From Pseudopyrenochaeta lycopersici (taxonomy: Eukaryota > Ascomycota > Dothideomycetes > Pleosporales > Pseudopyrenochaetaceae), in assembly GCA_003313425.1 (NCBI GenBank), contig NHZP01000043.1, positions 345,773 to 409,772 of the forward strand: a DNA stretch of 64,000 nt. The letters run 5' to 3'. The translations under genes and the position numbers were made by a program. The notes beneath the pieces are model-generated. The model was given only the letters and a program-made list of their open reading frames with translations. It was not told the origin of the DNA and searched no databases. Position 1 is the first letter of the stretch, and every line of letters begins with the position of its first letter. Positions 50,740-63,090 of this stretch are shown here, piece after piece.

Positions 50740-53232
50740 CAGTGTGGTTTTCAATCCTGTCAATCCTTATCAATCGATATTGACGATTGACTTGAATTGA
50801 CATGGGTTTGACCAGGAATTGATCAATGCTCTTGGCAATTCCGCCATTAAAGCGCCACCCCCTTTTCCATCACAGATATCACAACGCCAATTCTCGCTGT
50901 GGCTTATTGGCAGGGCAACTATAGGAAAAATCATTTCAATTTCAAACCTAATAAAGCGTTTCGATGCCAGCTTTTCATACATTCAAGCATCTCAATTGTT
51001 TGAGCTGATAGCTGCGCTCTATCCCATGAGATTGTACGACGAGCTCCTGAAAAGTCTCGCTCTGCCTCGTCACTCATTGCTGGGATTGAGAGGATATCAA
51101 GTGCCATTATTGACAGCCTTGGGAAGCGTGTTTTCTGCGGGTCTTGTAGCCACCACTCAATAGCACTCATATTCCCAAGGTCGTAAGGCTCTTGATCGCA
51201 ATAGTCGTCAAACTCATCTAGGCTGCGTGGCCTAGAGTAACCCTCCAGGTCTCGTGTGATCTTACGGAATGCAGAGATTGGCTTTTGAGTCTCTTGATTC
51301 GCTTCGGCTTCGTAAGACGGTATCGCAAGAAGGTGTGCGCTATCCCGGTAGCCCCGCCAAAGCTTTCTAACTCTGTTGATAGCCTTTTTTTGCCAGGGTG
51401 CTTTCCAGTTGCTTTGAATATACTTTGTGCGGCGGTTTGGATGAAGTATGATACCAGCAGCATAGAGAGGAGAGTCGTCTGTCTTGCTATAATACTTGTC
51501 AAGAGCCTGCCAGCTACTGTTGATCCGAGAACAGAGCTCCTTGTCGTCTTTGAATTCATCAAGGGCTGATTCAAGGTGCCTGATCAGCACATCCATAGTA
51601 AAGAGCACAAAGTCGATAGTTGCCTTATGTCCTTGACAGTATAGGGTTGCCTCCTGGAATGGCCCCAAAAACGTTTGGATGGTACGAATCCTTTGCCAGT
51701 CTACAGGGGAGAGGAAGTCATCCTTTAGGTCGGCCCAATGAGCTTTGCAGAACTCGTCGATCTTGCTTTCATACTTGAGTGCAACCTCAGACATGTTTGT
51801 CCAGCTGTTCCATCTCGTACGGTTGTCTAGCGGAATCAACCTTCCCACCAAGTTGATGAAGGCCTGAGTGCGGCCACTTGACGCTCGAACGAAGACAACA
51901 ATGTTGTGAAGCTTACCCAGGGGACCCATGACTCGAAATGACTGCCGTAAGGCTTCGGTAGCTCCAACTGGGCCATCTCGCGCCACAACCTCCTGCTCTT
52001 CGAACGAGCCCAACTCCTTCACCTGCACGAAGTTGTAGAAGAGGAATGCCTGGACGGCCAAATTGATTATGTGGCCGATGCAACGTATACGGTAGGTCTG
52101 TGTGTCCCAAGAGATATCTTGTCCTTCAAGATAGTTACTGATTGCAGAACAAAGAGTATCGTTTGAGCTTGCATTGTCGCTAATAACAGATCCAATCTTT
52201 CGAAAGATGCTGAAATCTTCAAGGATTGGTTTGAGAGCCTTAAATTGCTCCTCTCCAGCATGACTAGGAATCGTACGAAGACCGATAAGAAGCCTGGATA
52301 CTTTGTTGTCGCCTTCTGCAATATAATGGGCGCAGATTCCAAGCAGAAGGAGTCTGTTAGGAGATGACCACACATCGACTGAGAGATGGACCTTTGAAGT
52401 TGATGACTGAAGCTTCTTTCGTATAGAATCTTTCCGGCATTCGTAGAGCATCGTAATCTTCTTTCTGACCTCTGAGTGCGCGCTTGTAATGCAGCCTTCG
52501 ACCTCCAGGTTAAGGAGCTGGCAAAAAGCATGAAATTCGGGCCACTCTACAATACGAAAGGACAGATTCCGCGCAATGATTAACGTAGCCAGTGCCTCAG
52601 TAATAGCCTCCTTGTTAAGCACCTTTTGAAAGACTTGAGTGTCTACCTTTTGTGACGTTTGCCCGGATGAAGCAGCCTTTAGGTAAAGGCGTTCAAGCTG
52701 GTCAACAGTTGATTTATGAATCGCTGAAGGCTCTTCTACAACAGTGATGCCATGGACACTTGCAAGATGGTTTCGAAATGTGTTACTTGCCTGGCTTCGG
52801 TAGCCACCTGTACAGTATTTGCAATAGAAAAGTCTATTTTTTCCTTGTTTTTCTGGTTCGTTTGGTCCTGGTTGACAACAGTGTGCCCTTGTTGCATTTG
52901 CTGCAGTTCCTCGCGTGTTTCTAGACTCTGTTGTCGCCTCAGTAGTAAGAGAATCCTCAACGGAAAGGTTTGTGAAAGACAAATTAAGTTCATTATCCAT
53001 GCTCTGTATAAAATAAGGCAATAGAAGAGGACTTTTGAGAGATTTCGGATCCTATAGGTTCTTGTGGGCGTGTTTGGTGGCGTTTGTTTGGTGGCGTTCG
53101 TCAGGGGCAACCAGGGTAGTGCAGGGGCCGTCAATCCTGATCAATCGTCGATTCAATTCGAGGATGGAATTGATATCGATTGATAAGGATTGATTGATAA
53201 GATTGACAAAATCGGGATTGAAAACCACACTG
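50740..53232 (-). mobile_element. hAT-5 element
   Basis: A 2493-bp element with terminal inverted repeats starting CAGTGTGGTTTTCAATCC at both ends, and subterminal arrays of TCAATC/GATTGA words. No 8-bp target duplication is seen (CCTCTGCT left, GTCGGAAA right). Left flank is unrecognised sequence; right flank is the middle of another hAT gene. Confidence 0.85.
50931..53000 (-). CDS. Intact hAT transposase of hAT-5 (689 aa)
   Basis: Uninterrupted frame; the first true ATG is MDNELNLSF (upstream codons lack ATG). N-terminal BED zinc finger (LFYCKYCTGGYRSQASNTFR ... HLASVHG), RNase-H-like core with VHLSVDVWSSPNRLLLLG, KIGSVISDNASSNDTLC and RIRCIGHIINLAVQAFL, and C-terminal dimerisation domain with MALDILSIPAMSDEAERDFS and RRTISWDRAQL. 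Length normal. Likely competent even though the insertion site has been rearranged. Confidence 0.92.
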   Translation of the reverse strand: MDNELNLSFTNLSVEDSLTTEATTESRNTRGTAANATRAHCCQPGPNEPEKQGKNRLFYCKYCTGGYRSQASNTFRNHLASVHGITVVEEPSAIHKSTVDQLERLYLKAASSGQTSQKVDTQVFQKVLNKEAITEALATLIIARNLSFRIVEWPEFHAFCQLLNLEVEGCITSAHSEVRKKITMLYECRKDSIRKKLQSSTSKVHLSVDVWSSPNRLLLLGICAHYIAEGDNKVSRLLIGLRTIPSHAGEEQFKALKPILEDFSIFRKIGSVISDNASSNDTLCSAISNYLEGQDISWDTQTYRIRCIGHIINLAVQAFLFYNFVQVKELGSFEEQEVVARDGPVGATEALRQSFRVMGPLGKLHNIVVFVRASSGRTQAFINLVGRLIPLDNRTRWNSWTNMSEVALKYESKIDEFCKAHWADLKDDFLSPVDWQRIRTIQTFLGPFQEATLYCQGHKATIDFVLFTMDVLIRHLESALDEFKDDKELCSRINSSWQALDKYYSKTDDSPLYAAGIILHPNRRTKYIQSNWKAPWQKKAINRVRKLWRGYRDSAHLLAIPSYEAEANQETQKPISAFRKITRDLEGYSRPRSLDEFDDYCDQEPYDLGNMSAIEWWLQDPQKTRFPRLSIMALDILSIPAMSDEAERDFSGARRTISWDRAQLSAQTIEMLECMKSWHRNALLGLKLK

Positions 53233-54818
53233 GTCGGAAAGTATAAGCAAGAGCTATTTATTATTAACGGAACGTCTGGAGTGAGAAATCATCTTGAACA
53301 GAAGCACCAGATTGATCCCCAGAGTGGTATCAAGAAACATAGTTCGACACAGAAGTCTGTACTGGAGCAGTAGAAGAGTGCGGCTACTACGAATGCGCTC
53401 TTCTGGAAAGACTCAATTGAGAAGTTCAAGGAGCTCCTAATTCGTTGGATTGTGTACTGCCATATTGCTTTCTTTCAATTAGAAAATCAGTATTTCCGAG
53501 AACTTCTCTTCTTTTTGAATCCGGCGCTCCTCAACCACCTCCCAAAGGCAGCGAAAACTATCCGAAGTTGGGTTATGGACGCATTTCTGTCGAAGAAGCA
53601 ACGGCGCAGGGAGGACCTCCAGCACTCGCGGAGTAGAATCTCCATCTCCTTTGACTTCTGGACTTCGCCAAACCCTTACGCTATTCTAGGTGTCATCGCC
53701 ATGTGGATTGACAGTACCGGCAAGCGACGGACTACCGTTTTGGGTATACGACGTGTGTACGGTGAACACACTGGCGAGAACATTGGATCAGTTGTGCTTG
53801 AATTGCTAAAAGAATATGATATTGGCGGAGATCAGATTGGATACTTCATGCTGGATAATGCCTCGTCAAATGATATTGCTGCTGAATTCATACTCAAGGA
53901 GCTCTGCCCATGGATGAAGCCAAAACAACGTCGCCATCACCGGCTGCGTTGCTTGGGCCACATTATCAACCTCTGCTGCCAGGCGTTCCTCATGGGCCGG
54001 GACTGTGAGAAGTATCTTGCGAAGCTTGAAAAGCACTATCAACGCGGAGACTATGCGAAGGTGGAAGAGCTCTGGAAGAAATTTGGATGTTTGGGTCGGC
54101 TTCATAACCTCGTGCGTTACATTAGGCTTACTCCGCAACGCCGTGAGGAGTTTGCTGCCATCATTATCGGCGGGGATCTCTGTGAATTCGATGGCCTCGA
54201 GCTTATCCAGAACAACTCGACACGCTGGAATTCATGGTTCCATTCGATCACACGTGCATTGAATGTTCGGGAACGCTTAGAGCTCTTCTCAGCTCGCCAT
54301 GTACCTGGGAAAGGCTCACATGGGATCGCGAACTTCAAACTAGATGGACAGCACTGGTTCGAGCTTGAAAAGATTGAGCTTGCTCTAAAAGACTTCTACG
54401 CTGCAACTTTGCTTTCTGAGGGAGGAAAGACTTCACTTGCTGACTGGTTTTCAACCATGGACTGCCTTCTTCGAGAAATAAATGAGACGAAAGACCACTA
54501 CCACGACATCCACACCGAAGATGACAATAACTTTACATAGAAGTACCTCCAAAGTTGCGCAGACAGCGCGTGGTTAAAATGCGAGAAGTATTACAGCAAC
54601 CAGCAGCTGAATTGGCAGAATCGATTTCCTGAAGATACTGATCTTCCGCCAGCGTATTATGCAGCTCAAATACTTGATCCATATCGAAAGTGGGCGTGGT
54701 TCACGCAAGAATGGGTTCTTCAGGGCGACGAGGAAAAGCAGAGGTGGTTTCATAACGCACAATCGGCGGTGAAGCATGTCTGGGAGACAGAGTACAAGGG
54801 AAGGTACCCTGTTGAGGT
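53233..54818 (+). pseudogene. hAT-6: transposase fragment between hAT-5 and hAT-7
   Basis: The plus strand carries the middle of a different hAT transposase: GVRNHLEQKHQIDPQSG (end of BED finger), a TAG stop near 53370, LIRWIVYCHIAFFQLENQ, SISFDFWTSPNPYAILG, GYFMLDNASSNDIAAEF, LRCLGHIINLCCQAFL, and IQNNSTRWNSWFHSI. A second stop (TAG 54538-54540) is followed by LKCEKYYSNQQLNWQNRFPE and PPAYYAAQILDPYRKWAW. Both the N-terminal start and the C-terminal dimerisation region are missing, cut exactly at the termini of the flanking elements. Confidence 0.85.
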
Positions 54819-57300
54819 CAGTGTGGTTTTCAAGCCTGTCAAGCCACCTCGATCAATATTGACGCTTGACTTGACTCGACTTGGACTCGACCAAGCCTCG
54901 ATCAAGCCACCGTCTATTTCTAGCGACTAATTAGACCGCCACCCCTCTATCACAATTCATTTCTCGTAATAGCTTATTAGCCTGAAAATCAGACAAAAAT
55001 AGCTTTAATTCTAAAGTCTACTTAAGAATTTCGATGCCAGCTCTTTATACATTTAAGCATTTCGACCGTTGAAGCCGATAACTGTGCTCTATCCCATGAA
55101 ATTATACAGCGAGCTCCTGAAAAGACTCGCTCTGGCTCGTCACTCATCGCCGGAATCGAGAGGATATTAATTACCATAATTGAAAGTCTCGGAAAGCGTT
55201 TTCTCTGCAGATCTTGCAGCCACCACTTAATAGCACTTATATCCCTAAGATCGTAAGGCTCTTAATTATAATAGTCGTCAAACTTATCTAGGCTACGTGG
55301 CCGAGAATAACCCTGCAGGTTTTGTGCGATCTTACAGAATTTGGTGAGCGGCTTTTTAGTCGCTTAATTCGCTTTGACGTCGTATGACGGCAGTGCAAGA
55401 AGGTGTGCGCTGTCTCGGTAGCTCAGCCAAAGATTTTTAACGCTGCTGATGGCCGATTTTTGCCAGGATGCTAGCCAGTTGATTTGGATATACTTCGTGC
55501 GACGATTCGGGTGAAGTATAATGCCAGCGGCGTACAGAGGTAAGTTATCTGTCTTCGTGTAGTATTTGTCAAGAGTGGCCCAGCTGCTGTTAATCCGCGA
55601 ACTCATCTCCTTGTCGTCTTTAAATTCATCAAGAGCCTCCTTTAGATGCGCTAGCAGTACATCTATCGTTAAGAGCACAAAGTCGATTGTTGCCTTATGT
55701 CCTTGGTAATACAGAGTGGCCTCTTGAAACGGGACCAGAAAGGTCTAGATGATACGAATTTTCTGCCAGTCTAGAGGTAATAAGAAGTCATCCTTTAACT
55801 CCGCCTAGTTAGCTTTGCAGAACTCGTTAATCTTGCTTTCATGCTGAAGTGCAACATCGCACATACTCGTCCAGCTGTTCCACCTTGTACAATTATCTAG
55901 CGGAACCAACCTTCCCACCAACTTAATGAAGGCCTGGGTACGACCGCTTGACGCTCGTACGAAGACGACGATGTTGTGAAGCTTGCCTAAGGGACCCATG
56001 ACTCGAAATAATTTTTGTATGGCTTTAATAGCTCTACAATGGCTCTCTCTTGCTGTGATCTCCTGCTCTTTAAACGAGCCCACTGTCTCTACACCTATAA
56101 AGTTGTGGAAGAGGAATGACTGGACGGTTAAATTAATAATGTAGCTAATGCATCGTATACGATAAGTATTTTTATCCTAAGGGACATCTTTTTCTTTAAG
56201 ATAGTCACTAATCGCAGAGCAAAGAGTGTTGTTTGTGCTTGCATTGTCACTAATGATGGACCCGATCTTCTGGGCAATGCCGAAATCTTCGATGACCGGC
56301 TTAAGAGCCGTGAATTGCTCTTTTCTAGCATGACTGGGAATTGTACGAAGACTAATAAGAAGCCTAGAGGTATTAGTTCCTCGTTCGGCAACGAAATGGG
56401 CGTAGATGCTAAGTAGAAGGTGCCTGTTAGGAGATAACCATACATCGACTGCGAGATGGACCTTTAAGATTGAAGATTGAAGGCTCCTTCAAATAGAATC
56501 TTTCTGACAGTCGTAGAGCGCCTTAATCTTCTTTTTAATTTCCAAGTGCGCAGTTGTTATGTAGCCTTCGACCTCTGGATTGAGCGTCCGGCAAAAGGCG
56601 TGGAATTCTGGCCATTTAACTACGCGAAATAACAGGTTCCGAGAGAGCACTAATGTCGCTAGTGCCTCCGTGATAACTTCCTTGTCAAGGGCCTTTCGAA
56701 AGACTTGAGAGTCTATCTTTCGCAACGCTTCCCCGGCAGACGAGGCTTTCGAGTAAAGACGTTCAAGTTGATCGACAGTTGATTGATGAATCGATCCAAG
56801 ACCTTCAACCACAGCGATGCCATGGACCTTTGCAAGATGGCTTCGAAATGTGTTGCTTGCCTGGGTTCGATAAACATCCGTGCAGTATTTGCAATAGAAA
56901 AGTCGGTTTTTCCCTTGTTTTTCCGGCTCGTTTGGGCCCGGCTGCCGACAGTGCTCTCTCGTTGCAATCGCTGCTATTCCTCTAGTTTTACTAGACTGTG
57001 ATGCTGCATCTGTCAGATCAGTGGTGTCCCTGGTGAGAGACTCATCAACTGAAAGGTTTGTGAATGAGGAATTGAGTTCAGACACCATGTCGGATAGCTG
57101 GTAAATCAATGCAGGATGATTTTTGATGTAATTCGGATGGTTCTGTGAGATCTCGTGGGTTTGTTTGTGGCTTCAATCGGTGGCGTTCGGCATGGCAACC
57201 ATTTTGTCGAGGCTCGATTCAAGGCTTGACTTGACTCGACGCTCGATTGATGGCGCTCGATTCCATTGGCTCGACAAGCTCGGGCTTGAAAACCACACTG
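54819..57300 (-). mobile_element. hAT-7: degraded sister of hAT-5
   Basis: A 2482-bp element with terminal inverted repeats CAGTGTGGTTTTCAAGCC at both ends, nearly the same as hAT-5 and almost the same length. Flanking 8-mers GTTGAGGT and GGACGAGG do not match. Left neighbour is the hAT-6 gene, right neighbour a MULE cut in its N-terminal coding region. Confidence 0.87.
55020..57088 (-). pseudogene. hAT transposase of hAT-7, many stops
   Basis: Collinear with the hAT-5 transposase from MVSELNSSFTNLSVDESL through QASNTFRSHLAKVHGIAVVE to the C-terminal region, but broken by several in-frame stops and shifts (near 56485, 56125, 55800, 55750, 55360). Many differences from hAT-5 are transitions giving TAA/TAG, as RIP would cause. 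The hAT-5 copy 1.6 kb away is clean, so the two copies have not shared the same mutational history. Confidence 0.85.
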
Positions 57301-59794
57301 GGACGAGGTCTACAGCTCCTTTGAAGAAGCGTATGATGCGCTCAAAATGCACGGCATGCAGCATGGCTACGGCTTTGTCCTTAAGCGGAGTTTGCCTCAT
57401 AACTGTGAGGTCAAAACACGTTACTACTACCATTGTGATCGTTTCAGGAAAAATTACAATTCAACCGCAAAGATCCTAAGCACAAGTACGCGCTCTACTG
57501 GATGCCCCTTCAAGCTTGTCATCTTCAAGGTGAAGCAGAGCGATCAGTGGAGGCTGGAGGTGCAGAACAAGAACCACAACCACTGTCGATCAATCAACCC
57601 TAGCGCGCACAATGTTTACCGCAGGCGTACAGTTGCACAGAAAGAGGTGATCGAGTCGATGACGCATGCTGGAGTACGGCCAATGCAGATACTGGCCGCC
57701 ATTCAAAGGGAGGATCAGGACACCCTAGTCACTGCTACAGACATTCGCGGCGAGAGGAAGGCAGTCAGAGAGAAGCACCTGAACGGAAAGAGCCCAGTGG
57801 AGACGTTGCTGGATGACTTATCTACAGCAGACTGGGTATTCGCTGTCAAGAAGGATAACAACAATCGCGTTCAGAATCTCTTCTTCGCCCACCATAAACA
57901 GGTAGAGCTGCTGCTTGCTAATCCAGATGTACTGTTGATGGACTGCACATACCGCACCAACAAGTATAGACTCCCATTGTTGCATATACTCGGCTGCACC
58001 AACCTGCAGACCTTCTTCTCTGCAGGCTTCTGCTTCCTTAGTAGTGAGACGCAAGCAGACTACTATTGGGCTATCGCAAACTTCCTCCTTAAGACAGGGG
58101 TACAACAACCGCGGGTTTTCATCAGTGATCAGAAAGATGCATTGAAGTTGTCTGCTCGGGTACTACTTCCAGAAGTCCCTCAGCTTCTGTGCGTATGGCA
58201 CATCAACAAAAACGTCCAGACCAAGGCCCAGCAGACCTGGCGCGATGCTGATGGCACGACGAAGGAAGAGAAGCAGAGGATCGCTGAGCATAGGGCTGCA
58301 TTTATGAAACGTTGGACTCTGGTAAGCCCTATGTTAATTGCTTAGTACTTCCTGAAGGGAGCTGCCCTCTGAGGAAATCGCTTGTGGAGCTGACTGAAGC
58401 AGCTCGTCTACGCAAAGAGACCGCTGGAGTTCCAGCTGAAGTGGAACGATCTGCTTAAAGACTACAGCCACCAGCAGGAACTCTGCAGGTACCTACAGGA
58501 AAACCAATACCTCACATGTACCGAGTGGGCAGCTGCCTGGACTTCCCACCACCGCCACTACGGCACGATCACTAACTCGCCTCTCGAAGGCATGCACAAG
58601 GTTCTGAAGGACTACCTCATGACCTCAAGGGGTGACTTGCTGCGCGTCACTGAGAGAATCGAGCAGATGGTCAAGAGCCAATACAATAAGTATATGAAGG
58701 AGCTTGCTTCATCCAAGCATAGTGTCAAATTTGGGCATAGCCTAGAGTCAATGCCTTTTCTACCTCCTGGAATCCATGAGGTTCTGACGCCGCCGGCGAT
58801 CGAGCGCATCAGGCAACAACATCTGCTATACCAGAAAGAACAGAGGCAACGTCGTAGCCAACATCCCTGCTCCGGGCTGTTTGAGAAGACGAATGGCCTT
58901 CCATGTCGTCATACTTTACGAGATGTGAGGACGTCTGGTTCAGCTTTACGACTGAATTATCTTTATGACGATCATTGGCGCTATCAACGTGAGCAAGGAC
59001 GGTCGATTAGCTTGCCTCCAAGGCCACATCATTCTGTTCTGGAGCCACTCATCGCGCAAACTAGAGGCGGATTGAGGAGGAATGAGGCATCGACTCGGCG
59101 AGATCCGTCAGCTTTCGAACTGCGTGTGCCGCCTTCTGTCCCTCGCCTTCAGCCTCACCATCAACTCCATGGTCAGACACTTGCTGAAGCCCTGCGACAG
59201 GTGAACGCCTCTGTGACCGTGTCGATTCCTACGGCTATACCAAGTGAGAATCCTGTGACTACCTGTGTATCGGTGTCGATCCCTGCACCTGCTCCTATAC
59301 CTGCGATTACCTCTTCTCGTCCGTCTCCGCCTTTGGCTGTGGCTGTGTCTGTCACCATGGCTCCACCTCCTGCCTGGCAACCTCCGTCGTTGGAAGAATT
59401 CCTGGCCGACATCGAGCATCGAAGGTCTCAGCCTGTTTTATATGAGTGCAACGACATGGTCTCAACGACTAACTTTCTGGCTGAGACAGGGCAGGAGGAG
59501 GATCCCGCAGAGTTAGTTGAAGCACGCAATATGGCTCTCGCTACGCAAGGACTTTTTGCCTCTTGCACTCCAACTATGGCTTGGAACTATCACTTTGGAG
59601 ATATGGAAGCTTTCTACATCGAGAGGTTTGCGCAAGTCGATGCCCAAAATGCGCCTGTTGAGTCTCAAGATGTACCTACGCCTCGATCTAAGCGTGCGGC
59701 AGCAGTAACAGCTTCTGAGGCTTGGAAAGATCTCAGCCCACGTAAGAGAAACGGCGTAATAGAATATAGGATCAATAAGACAACGTTCACTTGA
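57301..59794 (+). pseudogene. MULE transposase with SWIM zinc finger, 5' end removed
   Basis: Two exons: to 58321 and 58403-59794, joined by a GTAAGC...GCAG intron that keeps the frame (RWTL/LVYAKRPLEF). The frame is already open at the hAT-7 boundary (DEVYSSFEEAYDALKMHG), so the true start was lost; an internal ATG lies at 57347. A FAR1-like region (RSTGCPFKLVIFKV, NHNHCRSINPSAH) precedes the MULE core: VLLMDCTYRTNKYRLPLL, RVFISDQKDALKLSAR and NSPLEGMHKVLKD give D, D and E. The SWIM finger is CSGLFEKTNGLPCRHTL. The C-terminal third is proline/serine-rich. Truncation at the N-terminus is the only lesion seen. Confidence 0.83.
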
Positions 59795-60356
59795 GCTACT
59801 AGAGACAGCGCAGTGCAGCTGCATTTGTTGTTTTGTAATTTATTTCCCCGCTAGTAGAAATAAGGGCTAGCACTGGGAACAAATCTCAAATTGGGGACAA
59901 ATCTCAGCAGCCCATTTGCCGTATATAAATCTTAGCGTGTATTAATACATAACTACATACTCTAGGATCTTTTTTCTTATCGATAGGTGTTAGGGTAAAG
60001 ATGCGAACATTACTACTAGCACCTTACTATTATATATCTACACAACCCTATTCTTTCCTAGCCTATAATGCTCTATAATCTTTTAGATCTGCTTTCTACA
60101 CATTATACCTGAGTTGCATGCATTTTAAGATATAGGAAGGGCGAAGAACGGAACGTTGAAAAAGCGAAGAACGGAAGGTGAATGTCCGTGCACACGCCAT
60201 ATATTTACTAGCAAAAGCGAAGAACGGAACTTCAGTTCTTCGTAGAATACTTGAGTAGTAAGGCTATGCTTATAATCACTGCTCCTCTGTTAGTAGCGAC
60301 TTGGAGAAACTTGTACCACTATGCAACTAAACCACTTGAACAAGCATCCCTATTTA
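59795..60356. repeat. AT-rich spacer with three copies of a 13-bp word
   Basis: GCGAAGAACGGAA occurs at 60141, 60164 and 60217. The third copy is followed by its partial inverse, forming a possible hairpin CGAAGAAC ... GTTCTTCG (60218-60242). Could be the 3' terminal region of the MULE. No gene seen. Confidence 0.55.
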
Positions 60357-62620
60357 TTACCCAAGCCAGAAACTCAAAAATCTTGGCCTGGCCTCTTTCC
60401 AAAACCTCATCGCATGGTCAATGTCGATCCTAACCTCAACAGTTCCTCCTCGCGTTGCAATTCCGTTCTCCCAGTACAATAGCAACAAATCTAGCACCAG
60501 GTTACTGCTCAGCATGCATCGTAAACTTCTAGTATCAGCATGGAGCAGGAGGAAATCCTGCATCCTGCCTCTTTTCGACGGTCTACCGAATCGTTCATAT
60601 TGACCATCTAAATGAGCTTCCACACGAACAGATTCATCGAGTGACGACATCGAGAAATCTGGTTTGTGATGCCTTGTGGCTGGCAGCCGGAGGAGTCCGC
60701 CACACTGAGAGAGCTTGCAGGGTAAATGGAGCACAATGCCCTGAATCTGAAGGAGCCACTCGCCGCTACGCTGATTCTGGGAAAAGTACGCCTGTCGACT
60801 TATATCCCAATTGTGCGCTAAGAGCTGCTTGTAGGACCACTCCATCTCCTTATCTACTTTCAAGTCCATCGAGCTTGAAGTCGATTCTTCTGGCGCCTCT
60901 AGCGATTCTAATGAAACACGAAACTCTGAAAGATTGTCGAATAGACAGCGTCCGTTCCTTCCATATATAGAAAGCGGCGGAGTTATTGGGGTTGGATCGA
61001 ACGAAGAGAGCTGAAGTTTTAGAGACAACTTCCATCGTACCCAACTCCAGCTCGGGAGATTTGAGCAGACACGACTTGTTGTCTTTTGAAGGTCTCCATG
61101 GTAGTAGTTCTCTCCAGAGTAAGAATCGTCAGCAGCCTGACACCAGAGTAATGACTGTCGAAATTCCGCTACAGGTAGGCCGTAGAAGAATCCATTAGGG
61201 AAATAACTCGGTTGCAGGTATCCTAGAAGTGCAGAGATGGCATGAAGAGCATCGTCGTCATGACTCAGTTTACGCGTGACATAATCATTGACAAGGCGTT
61301 CGAAAAGTGTGATTCCAACTCTATATTCGCTACTTAGGGACGGAGGGTGGAGGAGGGATCCTTGATCGAAAGACTTTCGCTTGCCTGGCTTGGCCGGTTT
61401 GAACTTGATGGTCCAAAGAGATTTTCGTCATCAAGCGTCTCGCAGCATTCCATCTGGTTGCAGCAATAGTAAACCTGATGCTTTGTAAATATAATACGTC
61501 GCCGAGACAGGAGACTTTCTTGATATGTCCAGCCACGGCTTGACCAAATTCCCTTTTCGAGATGAGCGTCTAGGCTAGGGAACTTTTCTGCCATAAGATT
61601 GCACTTTGCAAACTCTACAATGCGTTGAGGTATTCTTGCAGAGGCTAAACTGACTCCAGGTAAGCCGCTGTCAGCGCTGTCGCCATAAAGTGAGACTATT
61701 GTCGCAAAAGCCCCTAGATATATGGAATGCATGATGGCAATCTGTGAGAGTTTATGCTGCTGATTGCGTTGATTTATGCAAATTGAATCTACCCAGAGGT
61801 ACCTTTGCCCAAGACTTTTCACAACATTCATGCTGTCAATGATAGTCTGCGGAAGTTTGTCGGGCAGGCGTCCAGATTTTGGGATCAGTGGTTGGCGAGC
61901 CTTTCCCCATACGTAACTCAGCGCCACATATTCACAGGGTTTGGACATTTCTCCAGTATAAGGAACTAGACGCCGGTCGTAAACATCAATGAGGGAAATA
62001 TTCCTCAATGACTTGGAGTACATCGGACGGCAAGACTTATGGCTGGTGGCGCAATGAGCCAGCCAAGCTGAGATGGCGGAATAATCGGGATGCGTATCGA
62101 TCAGTCTAACCGTTCCCAAAATACTGAGAGGACCTACGGCTCCAAATGTCTCATGCTCCCACCCGACAACGCTCCTTTTTACGATTATAGGACTCTTGAA
62201 TAGGCCAAGGTCATAGTCCCAGCTGCCCTTTGTTGATCGAATCAGCCTGAAGCCCAACTCTTTAGCTTCCCGACAATGAAGAGTAAATTCTGACCACCCC
62301 AAGACTCCTCTGGTTCCGGTTTTCGTCATTCCATGACGATAAACATTGGACGGCCTTAGGCCGACCCAATGGGCACATTCCTCAGCTAATTTGCTACACG
62401 CATCGCAGTCCAGTTTGAGCGGCTTGGAGAAGTCGAAGAGAAGCCGCTGCGTTATAATTGAAGAAAGCCTAGAGTTCCACGGGCCTAAATCTGTTCTATC
62501 GCCCCTATGTGCAAGAGTTCCGAGGATGTCCAACTCCACACATCTGGCACAGGTCTTGGTAGAGTGACTTTGGATGGATGTCTCTTTGGGAACATGGCCG
62601 AGAGTTGCTTGATGTGGCAT
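60357..62620 (-). pseudogene. HET-domain protein gene with one frameshift
   Basis: From ATG (MPHQATLGHVPKE) the frame encodes a Cys-containing N-terminal region (TCARCVELDIL, CDACSKLAEECAHWVG) and a HET domain: YVALSYVWG, LWVDSICINQRNQQHKLSQI, GIWSSRGWTYQESLLSRRR and VYYCCNQMECCE. It stops after SLSIKDPSSTLRP, but a one-base shift near 61375 links it to a frame that runs on to 60357: SEYRVGITLFERLVNDYVTR, DDDALHAISALLGYL, FPNGFFYGLPVAEFRQSLLW and PSWSWVRWKL, the standard C-terminal half of this HET class. Together about 750 residues. A frameshift, or a sequencing error, is the only flaw; no GT-AG intron explains it. Confidence 0.82.
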
Positions 62621-63090
62621 AGGCCTCGCTTTTTTGGATGAGCGGTTATGGGAGAGCCTTGTTCATGGCCGCCATATGCTCGCTTCTTTGCCTGAACCAT
62701 GTTGACGAAAAAATAAACTAGCATAGATAAAGTAACACTCAGAAAGGGACTTTTGAAGAGAGGTCTTATCTTCCTTTTCCTTTTTGGAAAAAAATCTTCT
62801 TGGGCCAGCCTGACGAGACGCAATAGTGTGACGTTTGATGCCAAGACGCTAATCAGTCGTTGCTGGGTCAGTCGAACCCTGAAAAGCTACAACAGTGATT
62901 AGACCCCTCCATCTGTACACGACGTGCCCTCAATGCATGCCGTCACCGTCGCTGGCGTGGATTCGCGAACTCGAATCTCCTGCGCACTCTCGTCTGTCTC
63001 CTCTTCCTCTGCCCACTCGCAAAGCGCGCGCGACCTAACCATTGCGAGAGCCTGCACCCGCGCAAGACACGCCGTCTCATACTAGCCGAG
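62621..63090. promoter_or_regulatory. Divergent intergenic region between the HET gene and the 63091 gene
   Basis: 470 bp between two divergently transcribed genes; presumably holds both promoters. No specific motif recognised. Confidence 0.35.
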
